DNA of 44,101 nt from an uncultured Desulfovibrio sp. (GTDB lineage: Bacteria; Desulfobacterota; Desulfovibrionia; Desulfovibrionales; Desulfovibrionaceae), in assembly GCA_900553065.1 (NCBI GenBank), contig USBZ01000012.1, positions 1 through 44,101 on the forward strand, in the 5' to 3' direction. Below are positions 31,670-39,695 of this stretch, one piece after another; position 1 is the stretch's first letter, and each line of letters starts with the position of its first letter. A program made the position numbers and the translations under genes. The notes under the pieces were generated by a model, which ran no database searches, was not told the DNA's origin, and saw nothing but the letters and a program-made list of their open reading frames with translations.

Positions 31670-32230
31670 CTAAAGTTCGTTTGCGGGAAGGGAGTCCGGA
31701 TCATCACCGCCCCAGAGAAGAAAACGGCATTCGCAGGCTAGATGGAAGACAACATGAAGACACATGAACAGCGTGCCGATGATGATGGCGAGGTAGGGAT
31801 AAAACATGGGCAGCTGCAGAGCAGAGCTTTTCTGAAGAAAAGAAATGGGAATGACCGCATACCCGTATTTGAGAAGACAGAAGCAGAATATCAGTATGAG
31901 AATATCGGATACGAGCGTCGCGGCTCGGATGAAGCGTTCGGGCAGGGCGTTCACAAAAAGATCGAAGCGCAGGAACTGCCCTTTTTTCAGGGCGGAGCTG
32001 GCGGCGAGAAAAGCGCACCATATCATGGAATAGCGTGCCAGCTCGTCGGTCCAGAGAAAGGGCGTCAGGCCGTCGATATATCGGGTGACAATGGCCAGCA
32101 CCATGCATCCGAGAACGATGAAGCCGAGCATGACGCAGACGACATCGCAGAGTTTTTCCGCAGCAGCACTGAGAAGTCCCAGATATTTTTCTAGCAGACG
32201 CATGGGAAGAGGGCATTGGGGGTGAGACAT
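31670..32230 (-). CDS. dctQ: TRAP transporter small membrane subunit (DctQ)
   Basis: This 186-residue protein has four membrane segments. The family motif is present as FLWTDELARYSMIWCAFLAAS around residues 68-88 (core WTDELARY), followed by the short ALKKGQFLRFD turn. It supports DctM in the membrane. GGAGG is close to the ATG. A hairpin separates it from dctP upstream. Confidence 0.9.
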   Translation of the reverse strand: MSHPQCPLPMRLLEKYLGLLSAAAEKLCDVVCVMLGFIVLGCMVLAIVTRYIDGLTPFLWTDELARYSMIWCAFLAASSALKKGQFLRFDLFVNALPERFIRAATLVSDILILIFCFCLLKYGYAVIPISFLQKSSALQLPMFYPYLAIIIGTLFMCLHVVFHLACECRFLLWGGDDPDSLPANEL

Positions 32231-32259
32231 GAGGCCTCCAGAGGAAAAATCAGAGCAGT

Positions 32260-32282
32260 GGAGCCGGCTTCCCGCCGGCTCC
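32260..32282 (-). other. Intercistronic hairpin between dctP and dctQ
   Basis: GGAGCCGGC (32260-32268), loop TTCCC, GCCGGCTCC (32274-32282), 7 bases after the dctP stop. Hairpins at this place commonly protect the binding-protein message so that more binding protein than membrane protein is made. Confidence 0.6.
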
Positions 32283-32289
32283 CGAAAAA

Positions 32290-33318
32290 TTACTTGTTGC
32301 GGATTTCTTCCACGATCTTGAGAACTTCAGGATCAATGCTGTACTTGGGATCGTTGACGATGGAAGGCCACAGAGCCTGCGCCTTGTCCTGCCATGCCTT
32401 GAGGTCGTCGCCCTGAGGCTGGATGACCTTCACGCCTACCTTGGCCAGTTCGTCGTACACGCTCTTCACGCGTTCGGCGTACAGCTTGTCCTTGAGTAGT
32501 TCGGCGTTTCTGCCGGCTTCGAGCACGATCTTGTACAGATCGGAATCCACGCCTCCGAGCTTGGCCACGGCCGCTTCGTTGATGAGCTTGACCTGGGAGA
32601 TGTAGGACAGGTTGATGACTGTGGCATTCTTGACCACTTCGGTCAGCTTCTGGTCATAGGCTCCGATGGGATGCACATAGATGCCGTCCACGACCTTCTG
32701 ACTCAGGCTGGAGTAGAGTTCGCTGTAGGCCATGGGCGTGGGAGCGGCGCCCCATGACTGGAACAGGGCCACTTCGATGGGGGAGCCGGTGGTACGGAAC
32801 TTGAAGTTCCTGGCGTCTTCTGGACGGACGATGGGCTTGCCGTTGTAGAAGATGGCGCGGGCGGCGCCGCCGGCCACGTCGAACATGATGGGACGGAGCT
32901 TGAGATCGGCGTAGATCTTTTCGGCCACCATGTCGCGTACGGGACTCTGCCAGACGCGGCGGAGCTGTTCAGGCGAGTTCACGATGCCGGGCAGATCGGT
33001 AAAGTTCATGGCCGGGGTGAATTCGGCCAGATTGCCTGCGGCAATAAAGGAGATGTCCAGCGCGCCGGCCAGAAGGGAGGGCAGGCACTGCTTGTCCGAT
33101 CCCAGCTGTGCGCCGGGGAAGTATTCCACCTTGATGCGACCGTTGCTGCGCTCCTCCACTTCCTTGATGAAGGCGAGATTTCCCTGATCCTCCACGGAGC
33201 CGGTCGGCTCATCCGCGGCGAAACGCAGGGTGATGGGGTCCTGCGCGGCGGACGCGACGGAAACGGAACCGGTCATGGCCAGAATGGCCGCAAGGAGCAG
33301 ACCGCTGAGCTTGTTCAT
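32290..33318 (-). CDS. dctP: TRAP transporter periplasmic solute-binding protein (DctP)
   Basis: This 342-residue protein has a Sec signal peptide (cleavage near ASAAQ, about residue 25) and the DctP fold. Arg175 in NFKFRTTGSP is the conserved arginine that in DctP-type proteins binds the carboxylate of the ligand, and GAAPTPMAYSELYSSLSQ follows it as usual. The substrate therefore very likely carries a carboxyl group. It is the first gene of the catabolic operon and is transcribed divergently from the LacI-type regulator. AGAGAGG precedes the ATG. Confidence 0.92.
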   Translation of the reverse strand: MNKLSGLLLAAILAMTGSVSVASAAQDPITLRFAADEPTGSVEDQGNLAFIKEVEERSNGRIKVEYFPGAQLGSDKQCLPSLLAGALDISFIAAGNLAEFTPAMNFTDLPGIVNSPEQLRRVWQSPVRDMVAEKIYADLKLRPIMFDVAGGAARAIFYNGKPIVRPEDARNFKFRTTGSPIEVALFQSWGAAPTPMAYSELYSSLSQKVVDGIYVHPIGAYDQKLTEVVKNATVINLSYISQVKLINEAAVAKLGGVDSDLYKIVLEAGRNAELLKDKLYAERVKSVYDELAKVGVKVIQPQGDDLKAWQDKAQALWPSIVNDPKYSIDPEVLKIVEEIRNK

Positions 33319-33398
33319 GATGACCTCTCTCAGTTATACAGGTTGAAGGTGGAGTCCTCCCTCCCGGAGAACCCGAAAAACACTCCCGGCTTGCGTAT

Positions 33399-33408
33399 AC
33401 TCCGGAGT
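33399..33408. promoter_or_regulatory. Candidate LacI-family operator O1 (ACTCCGGAGT)
   Basis: A perfect 10-bp palindrome with the central CG step typical of LacI/GalR operators. It lies about 9-18 bases downstream of the start point predicted from the dctP promoter at 33424-33453, a classic blocking position. The same decamer recurs at 33611-33620. Confidence 0.65.
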
Positions 33409-33423
33409 TTATTTTTCGTTAAA

Positions 33424-33453
33424 GTTATAATGCTAAAAAATAAAATATGTCAA
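33424..33453 (-). promoter_or_regulatory. Sigma-70 promoter of the dctP catabolic operon
   Basis: On the minus strand TTGACA (33453-33448), an 18-base A/T-rich spacer and TATAAC (33429-33424). Transcription would start near 33417, giving a 5' leader of about 100 bases that contains the O1 operator. Confidence 0.75.
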
Positions 33454-33610
33454 ATTAATAATTTTTTTGCGTGGATGCTTCATTTTATCTTGATTTAATG
33501 TCTATGCTTAGTTTATCGTAAAATGGATATGCGGCCATGACTGGAATACTCCGCCGCACCCAAGTCGCGCCGCTTTCGAAGTCAGACCTCTGTTGTGCTC
33601 TGAAGATTTG

Positions 33611-33620
33611 ACTCCGGAGT
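33611..33620. promoter_or_regulatory. Candidate LacI-family operator O2 (ACTCCGGAGT)
   Basis: A second exact copy of the decamer, 212 bp centre-to-centre from O1, close to a whole number of helical turns. It overlaps a possible -35 (TTGACT, 33609-33614) of the regulator gene, with a weak TAGTTT -10 at 33632-33637. Binding here would give autoregulation and, with O1, DNA looping. Confidence 0.6.
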
Positions 33621-33677
33621 TCTCAAAGGCTAGTTTCTCTTGCCTGCACAGAGAGTCGACAGAACGGAGGGTTCATC

Positions 33678-34733
33678 ATGGCGTTCGATGACAACCATCG
33701 ACATACTGCCACATTAAAAGATATCGCGGCCATGGCCGACGTTTCCAGCATGACGGTTTCCAACTTCATTAATGGCAAATTTCATACCATGAGCGCGGAA
33801 ACTCGTGAAAAACTTGGCAAAATCCTGCAGAAGTACCCGTACAGACCCCACGGAAGCGCACGAAATCTCAGGCTTTCGCGGTCGTTTTCCATTGGTCTCA
33901 TTGTTGTTGATGACTCTCCCCATTTCCTCACCCGACAGGTCATCGGCAGCATAGTGGCAGGTCTTGCCCGGCAGCTGAACGACAACGGTTACTCGCTTAC
34001 GGTGCAGAGCGTGCGGCCTTCGGCCATGGGCAACTCTCCCGTGCTGCTGCATCAGCTTACCGACGCGCTCTGCGTGATTGCGGCGGCCTCGGTGGAACAG
34101 CGCGACAGCATTGTGGATTTCTTTGCCGCCCAGGGGCAGCCTCTGGCTCTGCTTCAGATGGAACTGCCGTCGCCGAGACGCGACGTGTGCACGCTGCGCA
34201 TGGATGAGTACGGCGGCAGTCTGCAGATGGCCCGCAAGTTCATTGCCCGAGGGGCCCGCAAGATGCTCATGATCATACCGGCCGTATCGTGGCCTTCCCT
34301 GCGGGCGAGAATACGCGGTCTGGAGGCGGCGGTGCTGGAAAGCGCAGGCTTCTGTTCTCTGGAGCTTCTCTCCGTGCCCGAAGACTACGAGGGCGCGCTG
34401 GCCCGCATTCAGGAGCGCATCGACGCTCCGGGCATGCCCGACGCCGTCATTGCCTCGAACAATCAGCTGGCCTTCATCACCACGCAGCTTCTGCAGCGCA
34501 AAGGCATGGCCGTAGACGACATCATGCTGACCACCTACGACATCAACAGCCCGTGGAACTATATGGAATCCTTCTGTTCTTCCGTGGTTCTGCCGTCCTA
34601 TGAGCTGGGCGTGCAGACGGCGCAGGCGCTTCTGCACAGGCTGGAGCACGGCAGCTTTGAGAGCAGCGACGTCGTGCTGCCCGTTTCCCTGCATGAGGAT
34701 TCCGCCCGCCGGGAGGAACAGCCGAAACACTGA
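33678..34733 (+). CDS. LacI-family transcriptional regulator of the catabolic operon
   Basis: This 351-residue protein has an N-terminal LacI helix-turn-helix (TLKDIAAMADVSSMTVSNFIN, about 12-32; core VSSMTVSNFIN), a hinge helix region (YRPHGSARNLR) and a periplasmic-binding-protein-like effector domain (FSIGLIVVDDSPHFL onwards). GGAGG lies about 11 bases before the ATG. It is divergent from dctP, with two ACTCCGGAGT sites between them. The effector is probably the imported acid or a pathway intermediate. It is read in the same direction as the RidA gene 72 bases downstream. Confidence 0.9.
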   Translation: MAFDDNHRHTATLKDIAAMADVSSMTVSNFINGKFHTMSAETREKLGKILQKYPYRPHGSARNLRLSRSFSIGLIVVDDSPHFLTRQVIGSIVAGLARQLNDNGYSLTVQSVRPSAMGNSPVLLHQLTDALCVIAAASVEQRDSIVDFFAAQGQPLALLQMELPSPRRDVCTLRMDEYGGSLQMARKFIARGARKMLMIIPAVSWPSLRARIRGLEAAVLESAGFCSLELLSVPEDYEGALARIQERIDAPGMPDAVIASNNQLAFITTQLLQRKGMAVDDIMLTTYDINSPWNYMESFCSSVVLPSYELGVQTAQALLHRLEHGSFESSDVVLPVSLHEDSARREEQPKH

Positions 34734-34805
34734 CGGCTCTGCCACGATAAGACGCGGGAGAACTGTTTTTGGTTTTATTTAACGTAAAAGTAAGAAGGAG
34801 CGACC

Positions 34806-35267
34806 ATGAACACGGAACAGAAACTCAAGGAACTTGGCATTTCTCTGCCGGAGGTTCCCGCCTCTGTGGCCAACTATGTGCCTTTCGTGATAACGGGCAA
34901 TCTGCTCTATCTGTCGGGGCAGGGTCCGCTGTATCCCGACGGGCATGTCTCGCTCGGCAAGGTGGGCGGCGAGGTGTCCGTGGAACAGGCGTACGCGGAT
35001 GCTCGTCAGACCGGGCTCAATCTTCTGGCGGCGGCCAGAGCGGCTCTCGGCGATCTGGACAGAATCGTCCGTTGCGTGAAGGTGCTCGGCATGGTGAACG
35101 CCGTGCCGGAATTTGCCGATCATCCCCGCGTGATCAACGGCTTTTCCGATCTGATGGTGGAAGTGTTCGGCGAAGGCGGCAGGCATGCCCGCTCGGCGGT
35201 GGGCATGGGATCGCTGCCCAACGGTCAGACCGTGGAAATCGAAGCGATTTTTGAGATAAAGGCATAA
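34806..35267 (+). CDS. RidA (YjgF/YER057c/UK114) family protein
   Basis: This 153-residue protein opens with EQKLKELGISLPEVPASVANYVPFVITGNLLYLSGQGPL, the longer YjgF-like subgroup pattern (core LLYLSGQGP), and has the later RAALGDLDRIVRCVKVLGMVN stretch. RidA proteins hydrolyse reactive enamine/imine intermediates, typically those released by PLP-dependent lyases. In this subgroup the canonical active-site arginine region is altered, so activity is not certain. AAGGAG precedes the ATG. It follows the LacI-type regulator and may share its transcript. Its likely partner is the class-V PLP enzyme at 25440-26624. Confidence 0.85.
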   Translation: MNTEQKLKELGISLPEVPASVANYVPFVITGNLLYLSGQGPLYPDGHVSLGKVGGEVSVEQAYADARQTGLNLLAAARAALGDLDRIVRCVKVLGMVNAVPEFADHPRVINGFSDLMVEVFGEGGRHARSAVGMGSLPNGQTVEIEAIFEIKA

Positions 35268-35331
35268 TGATCAGGTCTGACTGCGGGCGTTTTTCAACGG
35301 CAATGCCCGCAGACGGCATGATTCTGCAAAA

Positions 35332-35373
35332 AACGGGGAATGACTCTTCTCATGGAAGGCGTCATTCCCCGTT
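35332..35373. terminator. Convergent terminator between RidA and the small exported protein
   Basis: AACGGGGAATGAC (35332-35344) pairs perfectly with GTCATTCCCCGTT (35361-35373). On the minus strand the stem is followed by TTTTTTGCAG (counting the closing bases), on the plus strand by CTGTTTG, so it is strongest for the minus-strand gene but can serve both. Confidence 0.8.
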
Positions 35374-35470
35374 CTGTTTGCGTATGAGTCGGGAAGATAC
35401 TGTGTCCGCGGCATCGTTCGCGCATGACGCGGCAACGTCCTTGGCGGAAAGTCCGGTCTGCCGGGCTTTG

Positions 35471-35953
35471 TCAGAATTTGGCCGGGAAGAGCCTGGCGTC
35501 GGCGGCCTTGAAATTCTTGTTCATGAACTCTCTGCCTGCATCGGTATTCTTGCCGACGATGGAGACCACGCTGCTTACCTTGCCGTTGGAGGTGAAGTAG
35601 CTGACGCCGTTCGACTGATTCTGGGAAAATTCCGCCTTGTAGGAGTCTCCGAAGGGGGTGAGTTCAGACACGGTGAAGCCGCGCGCCTTCATGTTGGCGA
35701 GCGTCTGCTCGGCAACGTCCTTGGCGGGAAGAACAGTGGGGGTAATGGCTACGCTCAGGACGGACTTGTCGGAGCCGTGCTGAAGGATGGCGAGCAGAGC
35801 ACCGTTCGAGGACTGGACGGGCTGAGGCTGCGTCCATTCGTCGTCAAGGCTGATGGTGAAGTAGTCGGTCTTCACTTCATCGGCAAAGGCAACGGCAGCG
35901 AAGAGAAGGACGCTCATAAGTCCGCTGGTCAGAAAAGTCATGAACCTTGTCAT
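35471..35953 (-). CDS. Small exported protein of unknown function
   Basis: This 160-residue protein has a Sec signal peptide (MTRFMTFLTS..., cleavage after AFA at about residue 24) and a mature domain of about 136 residues. The start at 35953 has AAAGGAG upstream; 13 codons further up are open but spoil the signal peptide. The mature part (YFTISLDDEW ... ITPTVLPAKDVAEQ ... FSQNQSNGVSYF) has the alternating strand pattern of small PsbP/DUF1795-like proteins, but I do not recognise the family with confidence. It ends in FPAKF with no membrane anchor, so it should be periplasmic. It appears to be transcribed alone. Confidence 0.75.
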   Translation of the reverse strand: MTRFMTFLTSGLMSVLLFAAVAFADEVKTDYFTISLDDEWTQPQPVQSSNGALLAILQHGSDKSVLSVAITPTVLPAKDVAEQTLANMKARGFTVSELTPFGDSYKAEFSQNQSNGVSYFTSNGKVSSVVSIVGKNTDAGREFMNKNFKAADARLFPAKF

Positions 35954-36037
35954 GGAGGCTCCTTTTATCGGCGTACATCGGCATGCCGGCATGGAAAAAG
36001 CACGTTTCTTTTTCGGGAATGAAATGTTCCGTCACGG

Positions 36038-36070
36038 AAAAGCGTCGTCATGCAACCATGACGGCGTTTT
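36038..36070 (-). terminator. Terminator of the M20 amidohydrolase gene
   Basis: AAAAGCGTCGTCATG (36038-36052), loop CAAC, CATGACGGCGTTTT (36057-36070), with one mismatch. On the minus strand it ends in CTTTTCC. It is about 70 bases past the M20 stop. Confidence 0.6.
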
Positions 36071-36137
36071 CCCGCAAAGTCAATATTTTTTTATAACCTG
36101 TTTATATTACAGAATATGATGATATCATGAAGGCGAG

Positions 36138-37433
36138 TTACTTCGTGTCGAGCGCAAGAACGGTTCTGCACAGAAGATCCACGGAGGGAAGCAGCACGTC
36201 TTCATGGAAATCGAAGTTCGGAGCATGGTGTCCTGCCGCAAGAGCGCTGCCCAGCATGATGTAGGCGGCATTTCCGCCCTGCTTCTGAACGGCGGCCATG
36301 GGCGTGCAGGCATCGTCGCTGCCGTAGCCTGCCGCCGTGTCGCGGATGAGCTCGCGCCGGAACCACGGCACGTTTTCCGCCGTGCTGCGGATAAGTCTTG
36401 TCAGGCTTTCATCGCTGTCTGCGCTGTCTGCGCTTCCCATGAGGCGGATCCGGCAGGTCTGCTCGTACATGGCGGCCGTATGCTCGATGATGCTGCGGCA
36501 GTGTTCAAACATGTATTCGTTTATGGCGGTGGTGGCTCCGCGCGTTTCGCAGCGCATGAAGGCATGATCGGGAATGATGTTGCGTCCGCTTCCGGCCTCA
36601 AGCGTTCCCACGGTGACGCGGGAGTCGCCGTCCCCGTGCCGCGGCAGGGCGTGCATGGCCAGCGCGGCTCCGGCCGCGGCAAGCAGGGAATTGGCTCCCC
36701 TGTGCGGTTCCGCTCCGGCATGGGCGGCACGTCCGAGAAACTCCACGTCGAATTTCGTGGTGGCAAGAAAGCCGTGCGCTCCGCAGACCAGAGCATGATC
36801 CTCATCGGCCCGCATGCCGATATGGGCCGCCAGAAAATGATGCGCGCCATTCAGCCATCCGGCGGCGGTCATGGCTTTTGCTCCCCGGCATCCCTCCTCG
36901 CCGGGCTGAAAGAGCAGCCGGACGTTGTGTCTGAGGCCTGAGCGCAGATGTGCAAGCTCGTGAGCTAGGCCCAGTCCGATGGCAATGTGTCCGTCATGGC
37001 CGCAGGCATGACTGATGCCTTCATGCAGAGAGGCGAAGCCTTCCCGGGCGGGGAGGTGCTCCGGTGCATTGCTTTCCTGCACGTCGACGGCGTCGATGTC
37101 GAAACGAAGGACGGTATGCAGCGGAAGATCGGGCCTTATGTCCACAACAAGGCCCGTGCAGACGTTCATGCGCGCCAGCATGCGGGGCGAGGCGCCTTCT
37201 GCTTCCGCCCGGCGTTCCGCTTCGCGCAGTCTTTCCGGATCCGGCATGCCCATGCGTGCCCCGGCGGCGCATACCCTTTCCCCCAGAACGGGAGAAAGGC
37301 CGAAGCGTTCCAGTTCCTCCGCAATGCGGGCCGTAGTCCAGAATTCCGCCATGCCGGTTTCGGCATGCCGGTGAAACAGTCTGCGGAAGGCTGTCAGCGT
37401 TTCCTGAGAAATAAGGGGAGAGAAGGCGTTCAT
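36138..37433 (-). CDS. M20-family amidohydrolase/peptidase, AbgA-like
   Basis: This 431-residue protein is of the M20D amidohydrolase group. Metal-site segments are HACGHDGH (near 140), PGEEGCRG (near 175) and, at the C-terminal end, HHAPNFDFHED. The inserted charged segment after residue 55 (PDERLREAERRAEAEG-type) resembles AbgA, subunit A of p-aminobenzoyl-glutamate hydrolase, more than the shorter hippurate/indole-acetyl-amino-acid hydrolases. No abgB partner is adjacent. There is no signal peptide. It hydrolyses an N-acyl amino acid-type amide; the actual substrate is unknown. It is separated from the upstream DUF2333 gene by a good terminator. Confidence 0.83.
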   Translation of the reverse strand: MNAFSPLISQETLTAFRRLFHRHAETGMAEFWTTARIAEELERFGLSPVLGERVCAAGARMGMPDPERLREAERRAEAEGASPRMLARMNVCTGLVVDIRPDLPLHTVLRFDIDAVDVQESNAPEHLPAREGFASLHEGISHACGHDGHIAIGLGLAHELAHLRSGLRHNVRLLFQPGEEGCRGAKAMTAAGWLNGAHHFLAAHIGMRADEDHALVCGAHGFLATTKFDVEFLGRAAHAGAEPHRGANSLLAAAGAALAMHALPRHGDGDSRVTVGTLEAGSGRNIIPDHAFMRCETRGATTAINEYMFEHCRSIIEHTAAMYEQTCRIRLMGSADSADSDESLTRLIRSTAENVPWFRRELIRDTAAGYGSDDACTPMAAVQKQGGNAAYIMLGSALAAGHHAPNFDFHEDVLLPSVDLLCRTVLALDTK

Positions 37434-37440
37434 GGCAGAA

Positions 37441-37473
37441 AAAAGAACCCGGGGAAGGCTGGCCTTCCCCGGG
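37441..37473 (-). terminator. Terminator of the DUF2333 gene
   Basis: CCCGGGGAAGG (37448-37458), loop CTGG, CCTTCCCCGGG (37463-37473), followed on the minus strand by TTCTTTTTTC. It begins 14 bases past the DUF2333 stop. Confidence 0.9.
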
Positions 37474-37487
37474 CGTGTTCAGTCGGT

Positions 37488-38402
37488 TCAGATTCTCAGA
37501 CTGTCCCGTATGTCGGTGAGACGGTTGCGGGCAAAGAGCAGGTAGGAAATGATGAGTTCGCCGGAGTTGAACGACGAGGTGATGTACATGGGATCATAGT
37601 TGCAGATGAGGTCCATGTAGCGCATGGCTTCGGCCATGTTCTGCTCGTTGTTCTTGTTGCCGATTTCAGGATACAGCTCGTACAGGGCCTTGAGGTAGTC
37701 GCGTACCACGAGAATGACGCCCTGCGCTTCGTAGATGCGGTTGTCGAGCGTGTAGAAGGGCAGATCCTGACTGTCGTTGAGCAGACCGAGGGCGTAGCCG
37801 AACACCGTTTCGCCCAGAATGAGATTGAAGGCGGAATAGATGTCGTCGGTGCGGCAGTTGTACACGGCCTTGCCGTCAAGGAGGTCCTTCTTGTACTGCT
37901 CGGTCATGGAAAGGGCCTTCTTGAAGGAACCTTCCGCCGAAGGAATGAACAGCATGCCCCAGCGCTGGGGGCTGATGGCGAAGTAGTTGAGGCGGGCGTT
38001 GTAGAGCAGGTCATTTTCCCGGTCGTTGTTGCCGAGCTTGGCAATGACCGTGGAATAGTGGTCGAAGAGCATCTTGGTGGCCACATAGGTACCGAACTGG
38101 CGATAGGCGCGGTTGTCGATGAGCCAGCGGTTGAACAGAATGTCGTTGGCCGTCCAGCCGAAGGTGGAATCAAGTTCCGCGTTCATGCGGTTCGTCAGGG
38201 CGGAAAGCAGAGCCGCGCCCTTTTCCTGCTCCGTCATGTTTTCCTTGATTTCCGCCTGATAGACGGGGAACTTGACGGGATCAATGAGCGTATAGAGCTT
38301 CTGCGAGCCCCATACCGTGAACAGAATGCCGACAAAGAGCAGCACCTGAATGCCGAGCGTTTTAGCTACGATGATGAAATGCCGCTTTTCGGGGTGAATC
38401 AT
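37488..38402 (-). CDS. DUF2333-family membrane-anchored protein
   Basis: This 304-residue protein has one N-terminal membrane segment (about 12-33) and a large helical periplasmic part. The stretch FGWTANDILFNRWLIDNRAYRQ (core GWTANDILFNRW) with the later FYTLDNRIYEAQGVILVVRD fits DUF2333, a family found across Proteobacteria without an established function. AGGAG is upstream of the ATG at 38402. It is flanked by a terminator downstream and a 145-base gap upstream. Confidence 0.78.
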   Translation of the reverse strand: MIHPEKRHFIIVAKTLGIQVLLFVGILFTVWGSQKLYTLIDPVKFPVYQAEIKENMTEQEKGAALLSALTNRMNAELDSTFGWTANDILFNRWLIDNRAYRQFGTYVATKMLFDHYSTVIAKLGNNDRENDLLYNARLNYFAISPQRWGMLFIPSAEGSFKKALSMTEQYKKDLLDGKAVYNCRTDDIYSAFNLILGETVFGYALGLLNDSQDLPFYTLDNRIYEAQGVILVVRDYLKALYELYPEIGNKNNEQNMAEAMRYMDLICNYDPMYITSSFNSGELIISYLLFARNRLTDIRDSLRI

Positions 38403-38547
38403 GCGAGTCTCCTGAAGAGTGGTTTTGGGTCGGAATCATGACGGCGGAACATTTCCGCCGGTTCCATGAACATAATCATGTTTCCGCATCCGTCCAGATC
38501 GGCGGGAAAGACAGCCGGAGCAGGGCGTGCGTCCGGCCGCTGCCGGA

Positions 38548-39627
38548 TCAGAATATTCTGCACCCGTCCTCGGTGATGACGGCCATGTACTCCCAGCGCG
38601 CGCCGCCCCATCCGGGGAAGTAGAGTCCCGGCTCGATGGTGACGATCATGCCGGGCTGAAGAGGCTTAATGCTGGTCGGGCTGAGTCTTGGCCCTTCGTG
38701 CGTTTCCAGACCGACGCCATGGCCCAGAGAATGGGTGAAGTAGCGGTCCATGCCGCAGGAGGCGAAGTAGTCCACGGCCACCTGATGCACTTCCTTGCCC
38801 GTGATGCCCGGCCGCAGAACGGCAATGGCGCGGCGCTGGGCTTCCTGCACTCTCTCCAGCATTTCCGTGAAGCGGGGAGAGGGCTTTTCGCCGATCCAGT
38901 AAGTGCGGGTCTGATCGGAGCAGTAGCGGTTCAGGCGGCAGCCTTCGTCCACGAGCACCATGCACTCATCAGTGAATACGGCGGGCGTTTCCGGGGCGTA
39001 GTGCGGCAGCGCGGCGTTGGCACTCATGGCCACGATGGACGGGAAACTCAGTTCGGAAGCGCCGTGCTCGCGGTAGTATTTTTCAATGGCCCATGCCACG
39101 GAACCTTCGTCCTGCCCCGGTACGAGCACGGAGGGAAGCCATTCCAGCATGCGGTGATTGAGCGCCACGGATTCGGCGATGAGCTGAATTTCCGCTTCGT
39201 CCTTGATCTCGCGGAGCTTTTCCACCAGACCGTCGGCCGCCTTGAGTGTGAGGCCGGGCTCCAGACGCTGAACATAGTTCCATGCCAGATGTTCGGCTTC
39301 CATGCCCGTGACGCCGGTGCTGCCGCAGAGCTTCTTGAGAAGCTGATTGATCGCTTCGGAGGACGCGCCGCGGTAGATGAGCACTCGTTCCCTGTCCCAG
39401 AGCTGGGCGGCCGCTTCCTCATAGCGGGAGTCGGTGCAGAGCCAGTCCTTCCCGTCCTTCATGATGATGAGGCAGCCCGAGCTTTCGTTGCACTGGCAGT
39501 CATGCAGTTCAAAGCCGGAAAGATAGAAGCGGTTGGCGGGCTGGGAGATCAGAAGAGCATCCAGCCCCTCCTCGTGCATGAGGCGGCGCAGTTTTTCCCT
39601 GCGGGCTTCAAAGATTTCCTTGGTCAT
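38548..39627 (-). CDS. M24-family metallopeptidase (Xaa-Pro aminopeptidase/dipeptidase type)
   Basis: This 359-residue protein has a creatinase-type N-terminal domain (1-130) and a pita-bread catalytic domain. All five metal ligands are present: Asp227 (VDEG), Asp238 (SDQTRT), His303 (HSLGHGVG), Glu332 (TIEPGLYFPG) and Glu346 (ARWEY). It is likely cytosolic and cleaves the bond before or after proline in short peptides. The start at 39627 has GAGGA upstream; the 24 additional open codons reach into the neighbouring gene. Confidence 0.9.
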   Translation of the reverse strand: MTKEIFEARREKLRRLMHEEGLDALLISQPANRFYLSGFELHDCQCNESSGCLIIMKDGKDWLCTDSRYEEAAAQLWDRERVLIYRGASSEAINQLLKKLCGSTGVTGMEAEHLAWNYVQRLEPGLTLKAADGLVEKLREIKDEAEIQLIAESVALNHRMLEWLPSVLVPGQDEGSVAWAIEKYYREHGASELSFPSIVAMSANAALPHYAPETPAVFTDECMVLVDEGCRLNRYCSDQTRTYWIGEKPSPRFTEMLERVQEAQRRAIAVLRPGITGKEVHQVAVDYFASCGMDRYFTHSLGHGVGLETHEGPRLSPTSIKPLQPGMIVTIEPGLYFPGWGGARWEYMAVITEDGCRIF

Positions 39628-39695
39628 GGTGTCCTCGCTGTTGCGCCTTCCGGCGCATGAAAGGAGCGTGTGCTCCGTCAGTGTTGCATGTATGA

